From the NCBI GenBank assembly GCA_020741775.1, contig DYYG01000058.1, positions 79,372 to 143,371 of the forward strand: a DNA stretch of 64,000 nt. Direction: 5' to 3'. The notes below the pieces were generated by a model. The model made no database searches and had not been told where the DNA came from. It saw only the letters and a program-made list of their open reading frames with translations. A program made the translations under genes and the position numbers. This document shows positions 7,558 through 16,568 of the stretch, piece after piece (within the stretch, counting starts at the first letter, position 1; each line of letters opens with the position of its first letter). The stretch comes from Methylorubrum populi (GTDB taxonomy: Bacteria > Pseudomonadota > Alphaproteobacteria > Rhizobiales > Beijerinckiaceae).

Positions 7558-10500
7558 ATGCGCCTGAACATCTCTGCCTGGGCGATCCGGAATCCGATCG
7601 CGCCCATCGTCCTGTTCCTCGTGCTGGTGGTGCTCGGCCTCGTCAGCTTTCGCGGGCTCGCGGTCACCCGGATGCCGAACATCGACGTGCCGATCGTCTC
7701 GGTGACGATCACGCAGGGCGGTGCCGCTCCCTCCGAACTCCAGACCCAAGTGACGAAATGGGTCGAGGATTCGATCGCGGGCGTGCGCGGCGTGAAGCAC
7801 ATCACCTCGGCGATCACCGAGGGCTCCTCGGTCACGACGGTCGAGTTCCGCCTGGAGGTGAACACCGACCGGGCGGTCAACGACGTGAAGGATGCGATTT
7901 CGAAGATCCGCATCAACCTGCCGCGCACCATCGACGAGCCGATCATCCAGCGCGTCGAGATCACCGGATTGCCGATCCTGATCTACGGCGTGACCTCTCC
8001 GGCGATGACGCCGGCCGACCTGTCCTGGTTCGTCGAGGACAAAGTCGCCCGCACGCTTCAGGGCGTGAAGGGAGTCGGCGGCGTCGAGCGCGTCGGCGGC
8101 GTCTCCCGCGAGATCCGCATCACGCCCCTGCCCGACCGCCTGCTCGCCCTCGGCATCACGGCGGCCGAGGTGAACAAGCAGGTGCGCGTCACCTCCGCCG
8201 ATATGGCGGGCGGGCGCGGCGAAGTCGGCGGGCGCGAGCAGTCGATCCGGACGCTGGCCGCCTCGCGCACCATCCGCGACCTGAAGGCCACCTCCATCGT
8301 CCTGCCCGGCGGCCGGAAGGTCCGTCTCGACGATCTCGCCACGGTGGAGGATTCCATCGAGGAGCCGCGCACCTTCGCCCGCTTCAACGGCGCGCCGGTG
8401 GTGGCCTTCGCGGTCTCGCGCGGCTCGGGCGCGAGCGATGCCGAGGTCGCCGCCGGGGTCGAGAAGAAGATCGCCGAGTTCAGCGAAAGTTATCCCGACA
8501 TCCGCTTCGAGGAGATCGACTCCTCGGTTCTGGCGACGCGCGGCAGCTACGCCTCGGCCATGCACACCCTGATGGAGGGGGCGGCGCTCGCCGTCATCGT
8601 GGTCTTCCTGTTCCTGCGGGATTGGCGCGCGACCATGATCGCAGCGGTGGCGCTGCCGCTCTCGGTGTTCCCGACCTTCTGGGCGATGGATGCCCTCGGC
8701 TTCACCCTGAACGGCATCAGCCTGCTGGCGATCACGCTGGTGACCGGCATCCTCGTCGATGACGCCATCGTCGAGATCGAGAACGTCGTGCGCCATATGC
8801 GGCTCGGCAAGTCGCCCTACCGCGCCTCGATCGAGGGCGCCGACGAGATCGGGCTCGCCGTCATCGCCATCACCGCGACCCTGATCGCGGTCTTCGCCCC
8901 CGTCTCCTTCATGGGCGGCATCGCCGGCCGCTACTTCATGCAGTTCGGCCTCACCATCGCGGTGTCGGTGTTCATGTCGCTGCTGGTGGCGCGGCTGATC
9001 ACCCCGCTGCTGGCCGCCTATTTCCTGCGCGATCACGGCCATGCCGAGGAGAAGGAGGGCCCGGTGATGCGCGCCTATACCCGCCTCGTCGGCTGGTCGG
9101 TGCGTCACAAATGGATCACGCTGGTGGTCGGGCTGGCGCTGTTCGCCGGCTCGATCATGTCCACTAAGCTCCTGCCCTCGGGCTTCATCCCGAAGCAGGA
9201 CAATGCCCGCACCCTGTTCATGATCGAGCTGGCGCCGGGCGCGCGGCTTCCCGACACCATCGCCGTCTCCGACCGGGTGGTCGCCCGCATCCGGGCGCTG
9301 CCGGAAGTCACCTCGGTCTTCGTCGATGGCGGAAGGCAGGCCGGCGGCAAGAAGGAAACCCGCCTCGCTACGCTGATCGTCAACCTGACGCCGAAGAGCG
9401 AGCGTGCCCGGCGGCAATGGACCATCGAGACCGAGATCGCCGGCCTGCTGGCGGAGGAGCCGGATATCCGCTCCTGGACCCTGCGCGACAGCGGGCAGCG
9501 CGACCTCGCCCTCGTGGTCAGCGGCCCCGATGTCGATGTCGTGACCGAGATCGCCGCCCGGCTTCAGCGCGACATGGCCGCGATCCCGCATCTCGTCTCG
9601 GTGATGTCGACCGCGCCGCTCAACCGCACCGAGGTGCGGATCCGCCCCAAGGAGGGTGCGGCGGCGGATCTCGGCGTGTCCACCGACGTCATCGCCGAGA
9701 CCGTCCGCGTCGGCACCATCGGCGACATCGGCATCAATCTCGCCAAGTTCAACGCCAAGGACCGGCAGGTGCCGATCCGGGTGCAGTTGCCCGAGAGTTC
9801 TCGCGGCGCGGTCTCGCGGCTCGAGAACCTGAAGGTGCCGGCCAAGAACGGCGTGGCCGTGCCGCTCGCGGCGGTGGCCGATATCGAACTCGACCAGGGC
9901 CCCGGCGCCATCGAGCGCTACGACCGAGCCGTGCGCGTCGCGGTGGAGGCCAACATGGAAGGTTCCGATGCCCTCGGCTCGCTGATCGAGCAGGCCCTGG
10001 CCACGCCGACGGCGAAGAGCCTGCCGCCGGGCGTCACCATCCGCCAGACCGGCGATGCCGAGATCATGCAGGAGGTGTTCTCCGGCTTCCTCATGGCAAT
10101 GGGCGCCGGCATCATGATGGTCTACGCGGTGCTGGTGCTGCTGTTCGGCTCGTTCCTGCAGCCGCTGACCATCCTGTTCTCGCTGCCCCTCTCCATCGGC
10201 GGCGCCATCCTCGGCCTGCTGATCTGCCACATGCCGATCTCGATGCCGGTCGTCATCGGCATCCTGATGCTGATGGGGCTGGTGACGAAGAACGCGATCA
10301 TGCTCGTGGACTTCGCCGTCGAGGAGATGCGGGCGGGCGTCGACCGGGTGACGGCCATCATCGATGCCGGCCGCAAACGCGCCCGGCCGATCGTGATGAC
10401 CACCATCGCCATGGCCGCCGGCATGGTGCCCTCGGCGATGGCGCTCGGCATCGGCGGCGAGTTCCGCGCGCCGATGGCGGTCGCGGTCATCGCCGGCCTG

Positions 10501-10659
10501 ATCGTCTCGACCCTGCTCTCCCTCGTCTTCGTGCCGGCGGTGTTTCTGCTGATGGACAGCCTGAGCGGCCTGCTCGGGCGCCTGCTCGGCCGCTTCGTCG
10601 GCCCCCGCGACGAGGCGGAGGACGGCCCCTCGCAGGTCGCAGCGGGCCATCCCCGCTAG
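7558..10659 (+). CDS. RND family efflux pump (AcrB/MexF-like inner membrane permease)
   Basis: A 1033-residue proton-driven pump of the HAE1/AcrB type. The N-terminal helix (NPIAPIVLFLVLVVLGLVSF) is followed by the porter domain, a first block of membrane helices with the GILVDDAIVEIENVVRH motif near 400, a second porter half, and the final membrane block (GLVTKNAIMLVDFAVEEM). Acidic residues in the DD pair fit the proton relay. The ATG at 7558 precedes the membrane helix directly; longer readings enter non-membrane sequence. It follows the adaptor gene by 61 bases. Substrates may be drugs, solvents or metabolites. Confidence 0.93.
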   Translation: MRLNISAWAIRNPIAPIVLFLVLVVLGLVSFRGLAVTRMPNIDVPIVSVTITQGGAAPSELQTQVTKWVEDSIAGVRGVKHITSAITEGSSVTTVEFRLEVNTDRAVNDVKDAISKIRINLPRTIDEPIIQRVEITGLPILIYGVTSPAMTPADLSWFVEDKVARTLQGVKGVGGVERVGGVSREIRITPLPDRLLALGITAAEVNKQVRVTSADMAGGRGEVGGREQSIRTLAASRTIRDLKATSIVLPGGRKVRLDDLATVEDSIEEPRTFARFNGAPVVAFAVSRGSGASDAEVAAGVEKKIAEFSESYPDIRFEEIDSSVLATRGSYASAMHTLMEGAALAVIVVFLFLRDWRATMIAAVALPLSVFPTFWAMDALGFTLNGISLLAITLVTGILVDDAIVEIENVVRHMRLGKSPYRASIEGADEIGLAVIAITATLIAVFAPVSFMGGIAGRYFMQFGLTIAVSVFMSLLVARLITPLLAAYFLRDHGHAEEKEGPVMRAYTRLVGWSVRHKWITLVVGLALFAGSIMSTKLLPSGFIPKQDNARTLFMIELAPGARLPDTIAVSDRVVARIRALPEVTSVFVDGGRQAGGKKETRLATLIVNLTPKSERARRQWTIETEIAGLLAEEPDIRSWTLRDSGQRDLALVVSGPDVDVVTEIAARLQRDMAAIPHLVSVMSTAPLNRTEVRIRPKEGAAADLGVSTDVIAETVRVGTIGDIGINLAKFNAKDRQVPIRVQLPESSRGAVSRLENLKVPAKNGVAVPLAAVADIELDQGPGAIERYDRAVRVAVEANMEGSDALGSLIEQALATPTAKSLPPGVTIRQTGDAEIMQEVFSGFLMAMGAGIMMVYAVLVLLFGSFLQPLTILFSLPLSIGGAILGLLICHMPISMPVVIGILMLMGLVTKNAIMLVDFAVEEMRAGVDRVTAIIDAGRKRARPIVMTTIAMAAGMVPSAMALGIGGEFRAPMAVAVIAGLIVSTLLSLVFVPAVFLLMDSLSGLLGRLLGRFVGPRDEAEDGPSQVAAGHPR

Positions 10660-10664
10660 GCCCT

Positions 10665-10695
10665 GTCCCGAGCGGCGGAGGCATCCGCTCGGGAC
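10665..10695. terminator. Hairpin between convergent genes (candidate bidirectional terminator)
   Basis: Perfect 11-bp arms gtcccgagcgg (10665-10675) and ccgctcgggac (10685-10695) flank a 9-base loop, just after the pump gene and before the end of the leftward EamA gene. There is no U tract, so it may act as an intrinsic barrier or RNA-stabilising hairpin rather than a full terminator. Confidence 0.55.
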
Positions 10696-10710
10696 GATGC
10701 GGAAAGCGGC

Positions 10711-11667
10711 TCAGAGATCCCGAACCCGGCCCGTCCGAGCCTCGGAACGCCACGCCCTGAAGGCGTTCGGCAGGCGGTCGTCGATGGCGGCGAGGCCGCA
10801 GGCGATCAGGGCCATGCCGAGGCCATGGCGCGGTTCGAGCCGTTCTCCCAGGACCACCGCACCGAGCAAAACGGCGGAAACCGGGATCAGCAGCGTGACG
10901 AGCATGAGGTTCGTCGCTCCGGCCGTCGTCAGGATGCGGAAGTAGAGCACGTAGGCAAACGCGGTGGACAGCACCGCGATGCCGAGGACGGCCCCCCAGA
11001 CGGAAGCGGCCGGCATGGCCAGGGTCCAGGGCCGATCCGCCCACAGCGCCACCGGCAGGAGCAGGAATGCGGAGGCCGTGACCTGCCCCGTAGCGGTCGT
11101 CAGAGGCGGTATCCCCATACGACGGAAGCGCCGCCCGAAGATGGCGGCGAAGGCGTAGGACAGGGCCGCGCCGAGGATCGCGAGCTGTGCCAGCAGATCG
11201 ACCGAAGGCCCGGCGAAGGCGGAAGCCCCGACCATGACGATCACGCCGGCGAGGCCAATGAGTACGCCCGCGAGCCGATTCCCTGTCATCCGCTCATCGG
11301 AGGTCAGGACGTGGGTGGCGACGACGGTGAAGAGCGGTGTGGTCGCATTAAGAATGGCTGCCAGCCCCGAGGCGATATGCGTCTGCCCCCAGACGATCAG
11401 GCAGAACGGAAGCACGTTGTTGAGCACACCCATGCCGAAAAAGGCGGCCCAGACCCGACGCGAACGGGGCAACCACAATCCCACGAGCGGCAGGACCAGA
11501 GCGAGGACGAGAGCCGCGATTCCGACACGCAGGGCGACGAGGGTGAAGGGCGGCAGGGCGGTGAGAGCCACACCCGTGAAGAAGAATGAGCCGCCCCAGA
11601 GCAGGGACAGGCCGAGCAGCATCGTCCATTCGGACGCAGACATGGGACGGTTCGCGATCATGTGCAT
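10711..11667 (-). CDS. EamA/DMT family transporter
   Basis: A 318-residue inner membrane protein with ten hydrophobic helices arranged as two EamA repeats. The first starts at LLGLSLLWGGSFFFTGVAL and the second near residue 155. Such transporters (RhaT/YdcZ/RarD group) export amino acids or other small metabolites. I chose the ATG at 11667 (MHMIANRPMSASEW), which places the first helix close to the N-terminus; an ATG at 11739 would add 24 basic residues with no counterpart in the family. Transcribed leftward, possibly together with hrcA about 115 bases upstream. Confidence 0.87.
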   Translation of the reverse strand: MHMIANRPMSASEWTMLLGLSLLWGGSFFFTGVALTALPPFTLVALRVGIAALVLALVLPLVGLWLPRSRRVWAAFFGMGVLNNVLPFCLIVWGQTHIASGLAAILNATTPLFTVVATHVLTSDERMTGNRLAGVLIGLAGVIVMVGASAFAGPSVDLLAQLAILGAALSYAFAAIFGRRFRRMGIPPLTTATGQVTASAFLLLPVALWADRPWTLAMPAASVWGAVLGIAVLSTAFAYVLYFRILTTAGATNLMLVTLLIPVSAVLLGAVVLGERLEPRHGLGMALIACGLAAIDDRLPNAFRAWRSEARTGRVRDL

Positions 11668-11781
11668 GGCGGGGCTCCGCGGGAACGGTCCCTGCTTACG
11701 GAGCCGCCGGATCGGGCGCGTCCCGGATCCTGCTCTCACATCGCCGTGGCGGACGAACTCGGATCGGGAAAGCCGGTCGCC

Positions 11782-12897
11782 CTACCGCGAGCGGTCGAGC
11801 AGCCCCGAGACCACGCGGGCGGTGTAATCCACCATCGGCACGATGCGGGCGTAGTTGAGCCGCGTCGGGCCGATCACGCCGACGACGCCAACGATCTTCT
11901 GCGCCCCGTCGCGGAAGGGTGCGGCGATCATCGACGAGCCGGAGAGTGAGAACAGCTTGTTCTCCGAGCCGATGAAGATGCGGACGCCATCCCCCTGCTC
12001 GGCCCGCGCCAGCAGCTCGATCACGTCCTTCTGCGTCTCGAGGTCGTTGAACAGCAGGCGGATGCGCTCGAGATCCTCGGCCGCTCGCAGATCGTCCAGC
12101 AGGTTCGCCTGGCCCCGCACGATGAGCTGGCGCGCCTCGGACGGGCCGACGGTGGTGGCGAGCCCGGCATCGACCAGCCGCTCAGTCAGCGCGTCGAGCT
12201 CGCTCTTCATCGCCTTGCGCCCGGCCTCGATATCGGCGCGCAGCGAATCCAGCGTCCGGCCGCGCAGGCGGGCATTGAGGTAGTTCGAGGCCTCCTGCAG
12301 CGCCCCCGCCGGCAGGCCGGGGGGCAGGTCGACCAGCCGGTTCTCCACCGTGCCGTCGATCGACACCAGCACCACCAGCGCCCGGTCGGCGTCGAGCCGC
12401 ACGAACTCGACATGCTTGAGCCCGGCATCGACCTTGGTGGTCAGCACCACGCCCGCCCCGCGCGAGATGCCCGACAGCAGGGAGGAGGCCTCGGCCAGGG
12501 CCGAATCAAAGGTGTGTCGCGAGGCCGCCGCCTGCATCTGTGCTTCGATGCGTGCCTTCTCGTCGTGATCGACGTCGCCGATCTCCATCATCGCATCGAC
12601 GAAGAAGCGCAGGCCGAGTTCGGTGGGCAGCCGCCCGGACGAGGTATGCGGCGCGAAGATCAGCCCGGAATGCTCCAGATCCGCCATCACGTTGCGGATC
12701 GAGGCCGGCGACAGGCTCATCGGCAGGATGCGCGCGAGGTTGCGCGACCCCACCGGCTCACCGGTGGTGACGTAGCTCTCGACGATCTGGCGGAAGATCT
12801 CACGGGCGCGGTCGTTGAGGGCGGACAGCGCCTGAATTTGCGGAGGCACGATGGTCTGACGGGCTTCGGACACGGGAGGGATCGGAACCTGAGACAC
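11782..12897 (-). CDS. hrcA: Heat-inducible transcription repressor HrcA
   Basis: A repressor of about 371 residues that controls groESL/dnaK-type heat-shock operons by binding CIRCE elements. The winged-helix part reads REIFRQIVESYVTTGEPVGS, then SPASIRNVMADLEHSGLI, both diagnostic of HrcA, with the CIRCE-binding HTH around residues 15-75. The GTG at 12897 is my choice; a TTG at 12927 would add 10 residues, and the conserved domain starts after both. It is divergent from the rph-rdgB-hemW block, a common alphaproteobacterial arrangement. No CIRCE repeat is visible upstream. Confidence 0.93.
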   Translation of the reverse strand: MSQVPIPPVSEARQTIVPPQIQALSALNDRAREIFRQIVESYVTTGEPVGSRNLARILPMSLSPASIRNVMADLEHSGLIFAPHTSSGRLPTELGLRFFVDAMMEIGDVDHDEKARIEAQMQAAASRHTFDSALAEASSLLSGISRGAGVVLTTKVDAGLKHVEFVRLDADRALVVLVSIDGTVENRLVDLPPGLPAGALQEASNYLNARLRGRTLDSLRADIEAGRKAMKSELDALTERLVDAGLATTVGPSEARQLIVRGQANLLDDLRAAEDLERIRLLFNDLETQKDVIELLARAEQGDGVRIFIGSENKLFSLSGSSMIAAPFRDGAQKIVGVVGVIGPTRLNYARIVPMVDYTARVVSGLLDRSR

Positions 12898-13116
12898 GAT
12901 TGTGATGGCTCGTGCGCCGCCGATCAATCCTCAAGCCTGCGACGGTTCTGCGCGACGCCGCATCCCGCTCCGATCACGGAAACAGGATCGCGCCCGGGAT
13001 CATTCCGCGTCCCACGACCGTTTCACGTCAGGAGCCGCATGTCAGGTTGCGGTCCGCCTTCCCGTAGATCGAGCAAAATGGAGCTACCGATAGTGCTGAC
13101 AGGCGCACGAAAGACC

Positions 13117-13380
13117 ATGGTGAAGGCCGCTGCCCTGGCCATTGCCGTCACCGGCTTGAGCCTCACTGCCGCGCCCCGCGCCGCCGAGGCTGCCCCGCTG
13201 CCGATCCAGACCGAGGCGACCGCTCCGGCCGGCGGCATGATCGAGCAGGCCCAGTACCGGCGCCACCATCGCCATTACCGCCGCCACTATCGGCATCGCC
13301 GCCACATGCACCGGCATCACCGGTTCGGGCGGCCTCATCACTGGCATCGCCGGCATGGGGTGCATCGCCACTGGCGCTGA
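13117..13380 (+). CDS. Secreted His/Arg-rich protein of unknown function
   Basis: An 87-residue protein with a good signal peptide (KAAALAIAVTGLSLTAAPR, cleavage near AEAAP) and a mature part made almost only of His, Arg and Tyr (for example YRRHHRHYRRHYRHRRHMHR). This composition suggests metal binding or interaction with acidic polymers in the periplasm, but no family is recognised. An in-frame ATG at 13078 would add 13 residues before the signal peptide. A strong terminator follows, so it may be its own transcription unit set between hrcA and rph. Confidence 0.7.
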   Translation: MVKAAALAIAVTGLSLTAAPRAAEAAPLPIQTEATAPAGGMIEQAQYRRHHRHYRRHYRHRRHMHRHHRFGRPHHWHRRHGVHRHWR

Positions 13381-13408
13381 ACCGCCCTCGGGGCTCCTCG
13401 CCTCCCTC

Positions 13409-13438
13409 GGCCGCCGTCTCGCGACGGCGGCCTTTTTT
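13409..13438 (+). terminator. Rho-independent terminator
   Basis: Perfect 10-bp stem ggccgccgtc / gacggcggcc with a tcgc loop, followed by six T residues (13433-13438). It lies 28 bases after the stop of the His/Arg-rich gene and ends that transcript before rph. Confidence 0.9.
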
Positions 13439-13529
13439 ATGGAGAGCCGGCGCCGAGCCGGCAGTTGCCGCAGGCGGCGGCAGCGCCTAAGAGCCCTGGC
13501 TTCGATTTCCAATACGGAGCTTTTCAAGG

Positions 13530-14243
13530 ATGCGGCCCTCGAAGCGCGCGCCCGACGCGATGCGCGACGTCTCGCTGGAACGGGCGGTTGCCCGCTACGC
13601 GGAAGGCTCCTGCCTCGTCACCTTCGGTAATACCCGCGTGCTCTGCACCGCCTCGCTCGAAGAGCGCGGGCCACCGTGGCTGCGCGGCTCCGGCAAGGGC
13701 TGGGTGACGGCGGAATATTCGATGCTGCCCCGGGCGACCCATGAGCGGACCCGCCGCGAGGTCAATTCCGGCAAGCCCTCCGGCCGCACCCAGGAGATCC
13801 AGCGGCTGATCGGCCGTTCCCTCCGCGCCGTGACGAACCTGCCGGCGATGGGCGAGCGCCAGATCACCATCGATTGCGATGTGATCCAGGCCGATGGCGG
13901 CACCCGCACCGCCTCGATCACCGGGGCCTGGGTCGCCCTGCACGATTGTTTCGCCTGGATGCGCGCCCGCTCGATCATCTCGGTCGATCCGCTCAAGGAT
14001 CACGTCGCTGCGGTGTCCTGCGGCATCTACAAGGGCAAGCCGGTGCTCGACCTCGACTATGCCGAGGATTCGGCGGCCGAGACCGACGCCAACTTCGTCG
14101 TCACCGGCAGGGGCGGCATCGTCGAGGTACAGGGCACCGCCGAGATGGAGCCCTTCACCGACGAGCAATTCCTGGAATTGCTGCGCCTCGCCAAGGGTGG
14201 CGTGGCGCAGCTCGTCGATCTGCAACGGAAGGCCATCGCGTGA
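13530..14243 (+). CDS. rph: Ribonuclease PH
   Basis: A 237-residue phosphorolytic 3'-5' exoribonuclease that trims the 3' ends of tRNA precursors. The single RNase PH fold shows the family motifs GNTRVLCTASLEE and WVTAEYSMLPRATHER near the N-terminus, GRTQEIQRLIGRSLRA (phosphate-binding region) near residue 86, and LDYAEDSAAETDANFV near 175. Length matches the family (about 238). It overlaps rdgB by 4 bases (GTGA), a conserved pairing in alphaproteobacteria. Confidence 0.96.
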   Translation: MRPSKRAPDAMRDVSLERAVARYAEGSCLVTFGNTRVLCTASLEERGPPWLRGSGKGWVTAEYSMLPRATHERTRREVNSGKPSGRTQEIQRLIGRSLRAVTNLPAMGERQITIDCDVIQADGGTRTASITGAWVALHDCFAWMRARSIISVDPLKDHVAAVSCGIYKGKPVLDLDYAEDSAAETDANFVVTGRGGIVEVQGTAEMEPFTDEQFLELLRLAKGGVAQLVDLQRKAIA

Positions 14244-14875
14244 GCGAGCATCGCATCCTGACGGGCAAGGTCGTCATCGCGACCCACAATGCCGGCAAGC
14301 TCGTCGAGATGCGCGAGCTGCTGGCACCCTTCGGCGTCGAGGCGGTCTCGGCGGGCGAACTCGGCCTGCCCGAGCCCGACGAGACCGGCACGATGTTTTC
14401 CGAGAACGCGGCGATCAAGGCGCTCGCCGCCGCGAAAGCCTCGAGCCTGCCGGCCTTCGCCGACGATTCCGGCCTGTGTGTCGATGCCCTCGACGGGGCG
14501 CCGGGGCTGTTCTCCGCCCGCTGGGCCGGGCCGAACAAGGACTTTGCCGGCGCCATGGCCCGGATCGCGGCGGAACTCGACAGCCGCGGCGCGAGCGACC
14601 GGCGGGCGCATTTCGTCTCGGCCCTGGTTCTGGCTTGGCCGGACGGCCATACCGAGCTGTTCGAGGGGCGGATCTACGGCGACCTCGTCGAGCCGCGCGG
14701 CAGCCTCGGCTTCGGCTACGACCCGATGTTCCGGCCGGAAGGTATGGACCGCACCTTTGGCGAGATCTCGTCCGAGGAGAAGCACGGCGTCGATTGGCAG
14801 AGCGGCAACGCTCTGTCCCACCGGGCCCGGGCGTTCGTCCTCCTCGCCAAGGCCTGCCTGCGCCGGCCGGGCTGA
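14240..14875 (+). CDS. rdgB: Non-canonical purine NTP pyrophosphatase (RdgB/HAM1)
   Basis: A 211-residue enzyme that hydrolyses dITP, ITP and XTP to monophosphates and so keeps deaminated purines out of DNA and RNA. Motifs are clear: ATHNAGKLVEM at the N-terminus, FADDSGLCVDAL with the catalytic acidic pair, SARWAG, and GFGYDPMF followed by EKHGVDWQSGNALSHRARAF. The GTG start at 14240 overlaps the rph stop, giving translational coupling. Confidence 0.95.
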   Translation: MSEHRILTGKVVIATHNAGKLVEMRELLAPFGVEAVSAGELGLPEPDETGTMFSENAAIKALAAAKASSLPAFADDSGLCVDALDGAPGLFSARWAGPNKDFAGAMARIAAELDSRGASDRRAHFVSALVLAWPDGHTELFEGRIYGDLVEPRGSLGFGYDPMFRPEGMDRTFGEISSEEKHGVDWQSGNALSHRARAFVLLAKACLRRPG

Positions 14876-15052
14876 CCTTTCGCGGGCAGCCTGAGGAACT
14901 TACATCCGGCTTCGACACCAACGCGCCGGCCGTCCTCATCCTGAGCCGCCCGCGTCCGCGGATCCAAGACTGCTCCGAATCCTACGCGCCGGCTGGGGAT
15001 CGTTCGAGGCCTTCGCTTCGGCGCCTAGGGATGAGGGGCGGTTCGGACGACG

Positions 15053-16270
15053 ATGCACCGCCTGCGCGGATCGACGATGCTAGACAGGCCGATGCACCCT
15101 GCGACACCGCCCGACCACCCGACCCGCGATGCGGGCTTCGGCGTGTACCTGCACTGGCCGTTCTGCGCCGCGAAGTGCCCCTATTGCGACTTCAACAGCC
15201 ATGTCCGCCATGCGGGCGTGGACCAGCCGCGCTTCCTCGCCGCCTTCCGCCGCGAGATCGCCCACGCGGCGGCGCTGGCGCCGGGTCGCACCGTCACCAG
15301 CATCTTCCTCGGCGGCGGCACGCCCTCGCTGATGGCACCGGAGACGGTGGCAGGCCTGCTCGACGCGGTGGCCGGCGCCTGGGCCATTGCGCCGGATGCG
15401 GAGGTGACGCTGGAGGCCAACCCGACCAGCGTCGAAGCGACCCGCTTTCGCGGCTACCGGACGGCCGGGGTCAACCGCGTCTCTCTCGGCGTCCAGGCTC
15501 TCGATGACGGCGACCTCAAGCGGCTCGGCCGGCTGCACAGCGTCGCCGAGGCGCTGTCCGCCGTCCGCACGGCATCGGCGCATTTCGAGCGCTTTTCCTT
15601 CGACCTCATTTATGCCCGCCCCGACCAGACGCCCGCCGCCTGGGCCGCCGAGCTCAGGCAAGCCATCGCCCATGCGGCGGAGCATCTCTCGCTCTACCAG
15701 CTCACCATCGAGCCCGGCACACCGTTCTTCGGCCTGGCCCAGGCCGGGCGCCTCGTGCCGCCGGACGACGAATCCGCCCGCGCGCTCTACGATGTGACGC
15801 AGGAGATCTGCACCCAGGCCGGGCTGCCGGCCTACGAGATCTCGAACCATGCCCGGCCCGGCGCGCAGTCGCGTCACAACCTGCTCTACTGGCGCTACGG
15901 CGAATATGCCGGAATCGGTCCCGGTGCCCATGGCCGCCTCGTCCTGCCGGAGGGTCGCACCGGCACGCTGACCGAGAAGGCGCCCGAGGCCTGGCTCGCG
16001 CGGGTCGAGGGCGAGGGTCACGGCATCGTCGAGACCGAGCGTCTTGCCGCCGAGGATCAGGGCGACGAGTTCCTGATGATGGGCCTGCGCCTCTCGGAAG
16101 GGATCGACCCGGCCCGCTACGCTGCCCTGAAAGGCCGGCCCCTCGATGCCCAGCGCCTCGACGCGCTGATCGCGGACGGCCTCGTCGCGCGGCGTTCCGA
16201 CGGCCGCATCGCCGCGACCGCCCGTGGCGCGCCGGTCCTCAACGCCGTGGTGGCCGAACTGGCAGGCTGA
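15053..16270 (+). CDS. hemW: HemW, radical SAM heme chaperone (coproporphyrinogen III oxidase-like)
   Basis: A 405-residue radical SAM protein. The cluster motif CAAKCPYCDF has the CX3CX2C spacing, preceded by the typical VYLHWPF. GGGTPSL follows, and the HemW-type C-terminal domain occupies about residues 290-400. The extra cysteine of true HemN oxidases is absent, which supports HemW (heme trafficking) over HemN (a CXXXCXXCXC enzyme). Starts at 15053, 15077 or 15092 are possible, since the first 25 residues are not conserved. It follows rdgB by 177 bases in the conserved rph-rdgB-hemW order. Confidence 0.92.
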   Translation: MHRLRGSTMLDRPMHPATPPDHPTRDAGFGVYLHWPFCAAKCPYCDFNSHVRHAGVDQPRFLAAFRREIAHAAALAPGRTVTSIFLGGGTPSLMAPETVAGLLDAVAGAWAIAPDAEVTLEANPTSVEATRFRGYRTAGVNRVSLGVQALDDGDLKRLGRLHSVAEALSAVRTASAHFERFSFDLIYARPDQTPAAWAAELRQAIAHAAEHLSLYQLTIEPGTPFFGLAQAGRLVPPDDESARALYDVTQEICTQAGLPAYEISNHARPGAQSRHNLLYWRYGEYAGIGPGAHGRLVLPEGRTGTLTEKAPEAWLARVEGEGHGIVETERLAAEDQGDEFLMMGLRLSEGIDPARYAALKGRPLDAQRLDALIADGLVARRSDGRIAATARGAPVLNAVVAELAG

Positions 16271-16334
16271 CGCCCACCCTAATCGGTCTCCCCTCCCGCC
16301 TCTCGCTATGCTTTTTTGGATTGAGGAGGCGTCG

Positions 16335-16568
16335 ATGGCCGATATCCTGGATCAAGCCGTCGCGGCTCTGCGGCGGATGCCGGCAGCAGATCGTGAGAGC
16401 ATGGCGCAAGCCATTCTCCCCGTAACTCAGGGCAGCCCAACGCTCGATATCGAGCCGGACCATCTTCCCTTCGTTCTCGAAGGACTTGCGCAGCTGGACC
16501 GTGGCGAGTTCACCGAGGGCGATCCAGAGGATCTGATTTCCGCCGCCTTCCGACGCCACCTTCGGTGA
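16335..16568 (+). CDS. Putative antitoxin of a ParE-type toxin-antitoxin pair
   Basis: A 77-residue acidic protein placed directly before a ParE-like reading frame and overlapping it by 4 bases (GTGA), the usual antitoxin-toxin layout. A good ribosome site (gaggaggcg) precedes the ATG at 16335. The N-terminal half is helical (ILDQAVAALRRMPAADRESM). The C-terminal half is acidic, as in antitoxins that wrap the toxin. It is not a clear ParD; I assign it from context. The toxin frame is broken, so this gene may now be free-standing. Confidence 0.75.
   Translation: MADILDQAVAALRRMPAADRESMAQAILPVTQGSPTLDIEPDHLPFVLEGLAQLDRGEFTEGDPEDLISAAFRRHLR

Noticed and set aside
7204..10650. A 1148-codon frame on the minus strand across the RND pump
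   Set aside because: It is antisense to a certain gene, is very rich in His, Asp, Arg and Gly, and has no domain; it is a by-product of high GC3.
12898..13116. CIRCE element for HrcA
   Set aside because: I looked for TTAGCACTC and GAGTGCTAA and found no such pair near hrcA.
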